In this document: positions 56,214-64,000 of the stretch, one piece after another | How the letters are laid out: each line of letters opens with the position of its first letter | Numbering within the stretch: the first letter of the stretch is position 1 | Source of the DNA: Kitagawia praeruptora | Taxonomy: Eukaryota; Streptophyta; Magnoliopsida; Apiales; Apiaceae | Length of the DNA: 64,000 nucleotides | NCBI GenBank assembly: GCA_037693485.1 | Contig: CM075350.1 | Coordinates: forward strand, 118,235,001 to 118,299,000 | Direction of reading: 5' to 3' | Translations under genes and position numbers: made by a program | Notes under the pieces: generated by a model | What the model saw: only the letters and a program-made list of their open reading frames with translations | Database searches by the model: none | Told to the model about the DNA's origin: nothing

Positions 56214-57008
56214 GTTTCAAGTTTTCCTTTCAAAACTTCACATTCTTTTTATTTCGCTAATTAATTTGCTATGTTTTGTATAGTATTTATCATACCGTCT
56301 TATAAATAAACTATACTTTATATGTAATTATTAACCAATAATTGATATGTAATCCAAATCGCATTTGTATATTTTTTTATAAATTTTCATAAAATTCATA
56401 TTTTTAGTATGTCTATAGTTCAATTGATTCTAATTTGACCAACCAATTTTAATTTAGTACATTTTTTTATTAAATTTCACAACAAAATTAATCACGAGAA
56501 CTTCATATGTGATATTATTAACAAAATAGTTGATCTCAGAGAATAAGTATTTTATATATGCATTTCATATATGAGATTATGAACAAAACAATTTTTCTCA
56601 AAATAATAATTATTTTGTCCATTTAAAAATATAAGAAAATTTTCTATAAAATTTATTTAGATGGGTAGGTCTATAAATAATTATAAAAAAATAATGCGCA
56701 CAAGTTATAATATAAGTAATTTTATCTTAAATGAATAGTTTAATATATATCAAATATAGTATAACCCAAAAAGTATTTATGTATGTAGCTAATGAATTCC
56801 ATTATAAGTATAAATGTCAATCTAGCCAATTTGGTTGGTGAGTTTAGTTTCATTATGAGAGGTCATGGATTCAACTTCTTAGAACAATAATATTTTTTAA
56901 ATATTATAATTGAGTTAGGTTCGGAGTTAGTTTCGGAAGCTAATTTATTTGCTCATGATGCAAGTACCTGTTATCCTATTATATATACAAAAAGAGATAG
57001 ATAGCTGA
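54435..57008 (-). mobile_element. Helitron-like region with one 3' end and up to three 5'-like ends
   Basis: On the minus strand the left edge ends with a hairpin (gcacgtgc/gcccgtgc, 54446-54464) then tattatgCTAG followed by T, which fits a Helitron 3' terminus inserted next to T. Sequences of the type TCTTCTATATATAATAGGAGAA, common at plant Helitron 5' ends, occur on the minus strand near 54826-54850 and 55655-55680, and a variant (tatatataataggataac) near 56972-57000. No Rep/helicase is encoded, so any Helitron here is non-autonomous. The shortest version would be about 410 bp (54435-54850). The interpretation rests on short motifs. Confidence 0.45.
54803..56507. repeat. 828-bp tandem duplication
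   Basis: The unit starting ttaaagtccgagatactcc (54803) recurs as ttaaagtctgagatactcc (about 55630) and the two copies align through to about 56507. The second copy contains a (TA)n run (about 56182-56208). Divergence by eye is several percent. Each copy carries the Helitron-5'-like sequence. No gene in either. Confidence 0.8.
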
Positions 57009-57017
57009 TATTATTTA

Positions 57018-57265
57018 GGGTCCCGATCCCTGATAATTGTTTTTCAGGGACCGGTTATTTAACAATCAGTTTCTCAGTCGTTGGATCAACGATCCAACGA
57101 TTGAGATTAAAAAAAAAAATTACGTTTCGCGGAAAATTTTTGCGGACCGATCCGTGGAAATTTTCCGCGGAATATAAATTTTTTTTGTTATCCAGGGGGC
57201 CATTGGATGGTTGATCCAACGGTTTAGAAACTGATTGTTAAATAACCGGTCAGGGACCAACTTCC
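57018..57265. mobile_element. 248-bp MITE with 9-bp TSD
   Basis: Flanked by tattattta at 57009-57017 and 57266-57274. Subterminal inverted repeats share gaccggttatttaacaatca, starting at about 57059 and, on the other strand, ending at about 57253. The 9-bp TSD suggests MULE origin. A second internal palindrome, cgttggatcaacgatccaacg, lies near 57079. Confidence 0.8.
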
Positions 57266-57329
57266 TATTATTTAATATTAATTTGTTTAATAATATGGTC
57301 TTCTTTCGGCTTCGAGTGATAGAAGTTGG

Positions 57330-57857
57330 TGTTGGATATTTTAGTGTAACTGGATTGGCTAGTTGATCAATGTAATCGTAATGTTACATCGAACAAGTCG
57401 GGAGAATGTGGAGTGCATGCTCTGTTCGAGTTCGTTATGATTTCAGAATTATTGCTTATGAGACATGTCTATTGGTATCAAACACATCTGTTAGAATGAG
57501 ATGTGTCTATTGGAAAAGACACATCTTGAGGTGTGTCTATTGAAAAAGATACATCTTGAGGTGTGTCTATTGGCATTGGACATGACTGTTGGAAATGAGA
57601 TATGTCTTTTGGCAAAAGACACATCTTGAGGTGTGTCTATTGGCAAAAGATACATCTGTTGACATCTATAAATAGGTGTGGCATTGATCATTTTCAGTAC
57701 TGGTTCATTTTGAAATACACAGCAAAATACATTCTCTCTTCTTGCAGATTTTCTGATTTTATCCGATTGAATTATTTGGGTGAACCACAAATAACTTCAA
57801 TCTGAAAGTGTTCACACGACTTCAGAAAAATCCAAGTTATCACCCAACTCCCCAACA
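57330..57857 (+). repeat. 5' LTR of the copia element, 528 bp
   Basis: Starts tgttggatattttag and ends caactccccaaca. U3 has four imperfect tandem units containing agacacatcttgaggtgtgt, itself nearly palindromic. The TATA box is at 57667-57674. It is 25 bp longer than the other LTR because of the repeat tract. Confidence 0.92.
57667..57674 (+). promoter_or_regulatory. TATA box of the copia LTR
   Basis: tataaata in catctataaataggtg, at the expected U3 position; the copy in the other LTR is at 61700-61707. Confidence 0.6.
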
Positions 57858-57884
57858 AAGATTGAAGTTATCTATTTTCTGAAG

Positions 57885-58787
57885 ATGGCGAACTCAGAAT
57901 CTGCAAAAGACATGACAAGCAAGTTTGCAAAGTTGGACAAGTTTGAGGGTCAGGATTTTAGAAGATGGTAAAAGAAGATGCATTTTCTATTGACGACGCT
58001 GAAGGTTGTATATGTTTTGAGTACCCCCATTCCAGAAGTGGTTGAGGATGAAACCGCTGAACAAACAAGGAGGTGTTGCAAATGGGAAAATGCTGATTAC
58101 ATCTGCCGCGGTCACATCTTAAACGGTATGTCTGATTCCCTTTTCGATGTATATCAAAATGTTGAGTCAGCAAAAGAATTGTGGGATTCTCTTGAATCCA
58201 AGTACATGGCAGAAGATGCTTCTAGTAAGAAGTTTCTGGTCAGTAATTTTATGAATTATAAAATGGTCGATTCTAGACCGGTGATGGAACAATACAATGA
58301 ATTGTTAAGGATTCTGGGTCAGTTTGCCCAACACAATCTGAAGATGGATGAATCTATCTCAGTTTATGGTGTTATAGACAAACTACCACCATCATGGAAG
58401 GATTTTAAACACTCCTTGAAATATAACAAAGAGGATATGACTCTGGTTCAACTTGGAAGTCACTTCAGAATTGAAGAGGCTTTGAGGACTCAAGAAATTG
58501 AGAATAATCCTAAGGGCAAGAACCAAGTCGATAACTCTTCTGTGAATATGGTTGAAGATGGTGGATCTTCTAAGAATTCTAAGTATGGCAAGGGTGATAA
58601 ACGAAAGTTTAAAGGAAACAACAACAATTCTTCCAACAAAAGGCCTAAGATGGCATGTTGGAAGTGTGGCAAACCTGGACATTTCAAGAAGGATTGTCGG
58701 GTTGGTAAAGGCAAGCAAGAAAAGCAAAATGCTGGTCCAAGTGGATCCAAGGATCCAGAAAAGCAACAAGGTCAGATTTTAATGTAA
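57885..58787 (+). pseudogene. gag: Copia gag, one early stop
   Basis: ATG 57885 (MANSESAKDMTSKFAKLD) starts the frame; a TAA at 57969-57971 follows RRW, and the frame resumes at once to a TAA at 58785-58787. The gag domain (UBN2 type) includes ELWDSLESKYMAEDASSKK and VIDKLPPSWKDFKHSL. The zinc knuckle CWKCGKPGHFKKDC is near residue 260. Gag forms the particle and binds RNA. The final TAA is also in frame with pol, so it may be a second nonsense change in a once continuous gag-pol. Confidence 0.9.
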
Positions 58788-60858
58788 AATTGTAATTCTA
58801 GTCAGAATTATGTGTCACTAATATCTGAGGCATTTTATGTGCAGGATGACAATGTTGCTTGGTGGATTGATTCAGGAGCAACGAGTCATGTAAGCAAAGA
58901 TTTTCGTTGGTTCATAGACTTTCAACCAATCGAAGATGGATCTATCTTAAAGATGGGAAATGTTGCAACTGAACCGATCAAAGGACTAGGAAATGTCAAG
59001 ATAGTTTTTACTTCTGGCAAATGTATATTGTTAAATAAAGTGTTGTATGTTCCTGGGATTCGTAAGAATCTCTTGTCTGGTGTTGTATTGAACAATTGTG
59101 GATATAAACAAGTTTATGAAAGTGACAAATATATATTGTCAAAACATGGCTCTTTTGTTGGCTTTGGCTATTTGTGTAATGGTATGTTTATGTTGAATGT
59201 TAATACTCCATTTATTGATGAATCTGCTTGCATGGCTTCTACTAGTACTAGCAATAATTTGAACAAACTAGAATTATGGCATGCTAGACTAGGACATGTA
59301 CATTACAAAAGAATAAAGGATATGTCAAAAATGAGTCTCATACCTGCTATTGATTTTAGACAATGAAAAATGCAAAACATGCATGTTAACAAAGATAACA
59401 AGAAATCCCTTTAAGGAGGTTAATAGGGTGTCTGATGTTCTAGAACTAATACATAGTGATTTGTGTGATTTCCATTCTACACCATCATTAGGAAATAAAA
59501 AGTATGTAGTTACTTTTATTGATGATGCTACTAGATATTGCTATGTATATTTATTGCATGCTAAGGATGAAGCTCTTGACTTCTTTAAAATTTATAAAGA
59601 AGAAGTAGAGCTACATCAGAGTACCATGATTAAAAATCTACGTACTGATAGAGGAGGTGAGTATTATGATCCGGTTTATTTTCAATCTACTGGTATAATA
59701 CATCAAACCACGGCTCCTTATACACCACAGCAAAATGGTGTGGAAGAGCGAAAGAATAGGACTTTGAAAGAAATGGTTAATTCCTTGTTATCCTACTCGG
59801 GTTTGAGTGAGGGATTTTGGGGTGAGGCTATGTTGACAGCCTGTCACTTATTGAATCGAATTCCTAGTAAGAGGAATAAGATTACCCCATATGAACTTTG
59901 GTATAAAGAGTCACCAAAATTGAGTTTTCTGAGAGTTTGGGGATGTAGAGCAGTTGTAAGACTCACTGAACCCAAAAGAAGAAACTTGGGTGAACGAGGT
60001 ATAGATTGCATATTTGTTGGTTATGCTGAGCATTCTATAGCATATAGATTCTATGTGTTAGAATCTAATGACTATGTATCTGTGAACTCAATTATCGAGT
60101 CAAGAGATGCTATATTTGATGAAAACAGATTTACATCTATACCTAGACCAAGGGACATGCTTCAGATTTCTTCTAGTAGGAACTCGGTTTCTACTGAAGA
60201 TGTGAATGGACCGTCTGAACCAAGGAGAAGCACTAGGCCAGATATTGCCTATGCTATTGGAAAGCTTAGTAGGTATACTAGCAAGCCAAGTACACATCAT
60301 TGGCAAGCCTTAAGCCGAGTGTTCAAATACTTGAAAGGAACCATGGTTTATGGTTTGACATATACTGGATTTCCTTCGGTTATTGAAGGTCACTAATATG
60401 CAAGTTGGATTTCCAATAAGGAAGATCATTCTTCCACGAGTGGATGGGTATTCCTTCTTGGGGGAGGTGCTATCTCGTGGGCATCAAAGAAACAAAGTTG
60501 CATTACTGATTCAACGATGGAATCTGAATTTATGGCATTATCAGCGGCTGGTAAAGAAGCTGAATGGCTAAGAAATCTGATTTATGAGATTCCATTGTGG
60601 CCTAAACCGATATCACCCATATCTATCAGATGTGATAGTGAGTCTACCTTGTCTAATGCTTATAGACAAGTGTTCAAAGGCAAGTCTAGACACTTAGGTG
60701 TTAGACATAGCATGATTCGTGAGCTTATCACGCATGGTGTTATATCAGTGGAGTTTATAAGAACTCAACATAATTTAGCCGATCATCTAACCAAAGGGTT
60801 GAGTAGAGATCTTGTGCACAAGTCGGCTGTAGGGATGGGATTAAAGTCCATCGAATAA
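58788..60858 (+). pseudogene. pol: Copia pol: protease, integrase, RNase H; RT missing
   Basis: Protease motif WWIDSGATSHV, then the integrase zinc finger (LWHARLGHVHYKR ... CKTCM), with a frameshift between them near 59352. The integrase core shows LIHSDLCDF, LRTDRGGEYY and GVEERKNRT (catalytic D, D, E). After EPRRSTR the frame continues as PDIAYAIGKLSRYTSKP, the very end of RT, so about 1.2 kb or more of RT has been removed without breaking the frame. A TAA at 60394-60396 replaces the region of the RNase H start (normally SDASW; here YASW), removing the first catalytic Asp. RNase H then runs through GVRHSMIRE and LADHLTKGLS to 60858. The element cannot reverse transcribe. Confidence 0.9.
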
Positions 60859-61372
60859 CCTCTCATGTTGAGATACCCAATTCCCATCTAATATGACATT
60901 AGGTGCTGAATTCAATGTGGAAAGCTTAACATTTAGAGATTGGAACACATTAAAGCATCATCCCAAGGTATGTGTTCAGACCTGCAAGTTAAGGAGGTTG
61001 AAGTTTATCTTCTTAATAGTTCTTTTAAAAAATTGCATATGCAGGTGCGAGAATAAAAGAACTACCTATATGAGCATGAAGTTTAGCCGCTTCAAGAAGC
61101 TTGGACTTGGCTTTGATATGTTTATGAAGGATTAGGACACTAGGCTAGTAAAATATAGTGTCAAGTAAGAACATTTGAGAATGTAAATTTATGTGTATAT
61201 TATCTTCATGTATTCACTATGAATAACCAAGGTTCAATCCATAGTGATACCTTGATATTCGAATATTTGGAATGTGTAATATACTAATGTGAAATTCAAT
61301 CGTCATGATATTTCATTTATGCATAAATTTGTCGTTTGTTGTAATTTTGTTTAGTTAATCATGGATTACGCT
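60859..61372 (+). other. Copia 3' untranslated region
   Basis: About 510 bp with no supported gene. Confidence 0.65.
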
Positions 61373-61387
61373 AAAATGGGGGAGGAT
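61373..61387 (+). other. Copia polypurine tract
   Basis: aaaatgggggaggat directly before the LTR. Confidence 0.85.
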
Positions 61388-61890
61388 TATTGGATATTTT
61401 AGTGTAATTGGATTGGCTAGTTGATCAATGTAATCGTAATGTTACATCGAACAAGTCGGGAGAATGTGGAGTGCATGCTCTGTTCGAGTTCGTTATGATT
61501 TCAGAATTATTGCTTATGAGACATGTCTATTGGTATCAAACACATCTGTTAGAATGAGATGAGGTGTGTCTATTGAAAAAGACACATCTTGAGGTGTGTC
61601 TATTGGCATTGGACATGACTGTTGGAAATGAGATGTGTCTTTTGGCAAAAGACACATCTTGAGGTGTGTCTATTGGCAAAAGATACATCTGTTGACATCT
61701 ATAAATAGGTGTGGCATTGATCATTTTCAGTACTGGTTCATTTTGAAATACACAGCAAAATACATTCTCTCTTCTTGCAGATTTTCTGATTTTATCCGAT
61801 TGAATTATTTGGGTGAACCACAAATAACTTCAATCTAAAAGTGTTCACACGACTTCAGAAAAATCCAAGTTATCACCCAACTCCCCAACA
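61388..61890 (+). repeat. 3' LTR of the copia element, 503 bp
   Basis: A copy of 57330-57857 lacking 25 bp in the tandem repeat tract; its first two bases are TA, not TG. Confidence 0.92.
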
Positions 61891-61895
61891 GTTGG

Positions 61896-62008
61896 TGCAT
61901 ATAGACACGAAAATCATGCTTAACTTCGTGATAAATCTAATGTCATGTTGTCAACTATGCGCGTATATTAAGACTTAACATCAACATCAATCGGCTCTCG
62001 CAATCTTA
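61896..62008. other. Flanking DNA between copia and Stowaway
   Basis: No feature seen. Confidence 0.5.
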
Positions 62009-62010
62009 TA

Positions 62011-62292
62011 CTCCCTCTGTCTCATCCATTTCTTTACAATTTACTTTTTGGGATGTCCCACCAATTCTTTACATTACTAAAAATAGTAACTTTTAATAAT
62101 AAAATACATTCTTACATCCACTACTTTACTCCACTTTTTCAATACTTTACACTATTACACCCACTACTTCATTTATTTTAACAATAAAATCACTATTACA
62201 CCCACTACTTCATTTATTTTAATAATATCACACTCACTATTCTTGGTCTCCGTGCCCAGCCCCATATTAAGAAACTGTTGGGACAGAAGGAG
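62011..62292. mobile_element. Stowaway-type Tc1/mariner MITE, 282 bp
   Basis: The left end ctccctctgtctcat and the right end (reverse complement ctccttctgtcccaa) match the Stowaway consensus CTCCCTCCGTCCCA; TA lies on both sides (62009-62010, 62293-62294). An internal direct repeat of about 45 bp around tacacccactacttcattta occurs twice (about 62155 and 62194). Confidence 0.9.
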
Positions 62293-62302
62293 TATCACTA
62301 TA

Positions 62303-63455
62303 CAGTAAAACCTCTATAAATTAATAGTATAGGGACCTGCAAATTTTATTAATTTAACGAGATTATTAATTCATCGAAGTTAAATTTATACTATCGCTAT
62401 TATGTAAGGACCAAAAATTTATTTTAAAAATATTAATTTATAATGGTTATTAATTTATCGAATATTAATTTGTCGAGATTTTACGTACTTCAATTGTTTT
62501 TTGGGCCTTTTCTTGTTTGGAGTAGGCAAAGTTTCAACTCCGGGGACAGGATTATGAGCAGGCACAAGGTTACACACGAGCTAATTAAAGATGACCATGG
62601 CTCCCTAATACGAATATTGATTCATATTGAGTAATTTTTTTAATTTAATATTCGATAAATTAATAATCTTTTTAAGTTAATAATTTTCTTCAATCCCAAC
62701 TTGAACTGGTTCAAAAAATATCAATTTCTATAATATAATATTTTTTTGAAAAATCTTATATAAATATATGATCCCAGTAATTTTATAAATTAAAAAGTTT
62801 TTTATAATCATAAAAATATATGTATTACCCCTTTTGTAAAATATGAGTTTAGGGTTCTTAAAATTTGAATTTTTATGAAACTAATCCGAATCCTCTTCGT
62901 TGCATCCAAAAATTCAAATGTGATATTTTCGTAAAGTATTAAATTCATATTCGTTTGTTCCAAAACATTTAGCCACTTTATTTATTAATTATAATAAAAT
63001 ATGTGTTAAATATGTTAAAATTTTACAAATATGTCAACATTTGAGCTTGAAGTTGGTAAGTTTTATTTGATTGCTAAATACGTGGATTTTTGTCCTTGAA
63101 TAATATAAATTGAACGGAGGAAGTATTAATGTTTTTGATGTCTTGAGTACTTTTTTACGTGAAAACAATTCCAAAAATGTTGCTTTATAATTGATATCAT
63201 CTAAATATACAAGAATCTTTACTTTGAATATCGCAAATACTAATTGAATTTGTAAAATAATGTATATTGAATTAATTGAATTAAGTATAAAACATAAATT
63301 GTACAATTCATTCTATTTAAATGTATATAATTGGAAATTATTTTTTTTGATTTAAAAAATTCTCTATAAATTAATAATTTATCGATTAATTAATACCTCT
63401 TTAAATTAATGAAATTCTCCGATCACGACTAAATTAATTTATAGAGATTTTACTG
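62303..63455. mobile_element. Pogo/Emigrant-like non-autonomous transposon, 1153 bp
   Basis: The left end is cagtaaaacctctataaatt and the right end (reverse complement) is cagtaaaatctctataaatt, flanked by TA (62301-62302, 63456-63457). These TIRs resemble the Emigrant and Lemi family of plant pogo-like elements. No transposase frame is present; the open frames inside are short and AT-biased. Confidence 0.8.
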
Positions 63456-63457
63456 TA

Positions 63458-64000
63458 TAATGTTTTCTAATTTATATTAAAATATTTACATTTTTTTGTT
63501 ACTACCAAATGTAAAATTAGTTTATTAAATTCTGAAAAGTATCTTAATTCATAATAGTTATGTATATAAATATTATGTGTATATATATATATATATATAT
63601 ATAAATTTTGATTAATTTTTTTTATTTTAATTTATATAATTATAATAACATATTGATATTTTTCTTAAAACATTATGAGTTAAATTTTGATTCACTAATC
63701 AATGATCATTTATTATTAATAAGTTATAAAATGTAAAAAAGTGTCACAAATTTTTTCAAAATTATGAGTCAATAGTTTAAATATAGTAGCGATTAGTTTT
63801 TTAGAAACTTCAAAGATTATAATTAGATAGAATACTAAATAATTTTTTAAGCAACAAATCATTAAAAGTTCATAATTTTACCATTTTCATTCTTTTAAAA
63901 ATAAAAACTAATTTTCATTTTGATAAAGAACCCAATTAATGATGGATTACGATATATTTTTTAAGAATATTTATAAGAAATACCACTTTTTCTAAGTTTT
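63458..64000. other. AT-rich DNA, no feature
   Basis: A (TA)n run lies at about 63578-63602. Nothing else supported. Confidence 0.6.

Larger units (their letters stand above)
57330..61890 (+). mobile_element. Ty1/copia element with reverse transcriptase deleted
   Basis: LTRs 57330-57857 and 61388-61890; TSD gttgg at 57325-57329 and 61891-61895. Order: gag, protease, integrase, then a jump from the region before RT straight to the end of RT and RNase H; the PPT lies before 61388. Several stops and a frameshift make it inactive. The right LTR starts TA instead of TG. Copia lineage is not assigned. A PBS of the tRNA-Met type is not evident after 57857 (aagattgaagttatc). Confidence 0.92.

Noticed and set aside
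1..64000. A new defence or biosynthetic gene system
   Set aside because: All coding sequence found belongs to retrotransposons; nothing suggests an operon or a host gene cluster.

Overview
This window looks like heterochromatic intergenic DNA from a flowering plant nucleus, most likely a eudicot. It is AT-rich, and I found no host protein gene, rRNA, tRNA or CRISPR. Nearly all of it is transposable elements, mainly LTR retrotransposons of plant lineages (SIRE-like and other copia; Athila-, Tat- and Tekay-like gypsy) plus small DNA transposons (MULE-type, Stowaway, pogo/Emigrant-like, Helitron-like). The species cannot be fixed from the sequence alone.

Layout, left to right. (1) 1-11771: minus-strand LTR element with no coding capacity (LARD type), 5.2-kb LTRs and an eroded interior; its left end lies outside the window. 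It sits inside the RNase H gene of (2) a plus-strand SIRE-like copia element, whose 3' part (11772-19163) carries the RNase H end, a 1281-aa extra ORF in the env-like position, a second ORF, the PPT and an LTR. (3) 19164-19412 and 47652 onward: remains of another copia-type element whose primer binding site was split by (4) a minus-strand Athila element, 19413-47651, 5-bp TSD gtatc. The Athila itself contains (5) a minus-strand non-autonomous Athila relative, 21589-27804, TSD agtgt, and (6) a plus-strand Tekay-like element with gag but no pol, 30299-40485, TSD ctaat, whose 3335-bp LTRs look identical. (7) 47916-50426: internally deleted Tat-like gypsy, TSD gttat. (8) 51393-54298: MULE-type element, 9-bp TSD, containing a miniature LTR element with 1.08-kb LTRs and only a 169-bp interior. 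(9) 54435 to about 57008: Helitron-like ends and an 828-bp tandem duplication. (10) 57018-57265: 248-bp MITE with 9-bp TSD. (11) 57330-61890: copia element, TSD gttgg, with reverse transcriptase deleted. (12) 62011-62292 Stowaway MITE and 62303-63455 pogo-like element, then AT-rich DNA.

How the pieces relate. At least four elements lack part or all of the genes for their own movement but keep PBS, PPT and LTRs: the LARD, the Athila relative, the gag-only element and the mini-LTR element. Two of them have LTR pairs that look identical by eye, so they probably moved recently using enzymes supplied in trans. Three share the PPT core ttttaaggaggg and an LTR motif, which points to one Tekay-type helper system. 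Autonomous-type genes (Athila pol, Tat gag, copia gag-pol) are broken by stops, frameshifts or deletions; the SIRE extra ORFs and the Athila gag are open. LTR ages below are rough counts by eye, not alignments.
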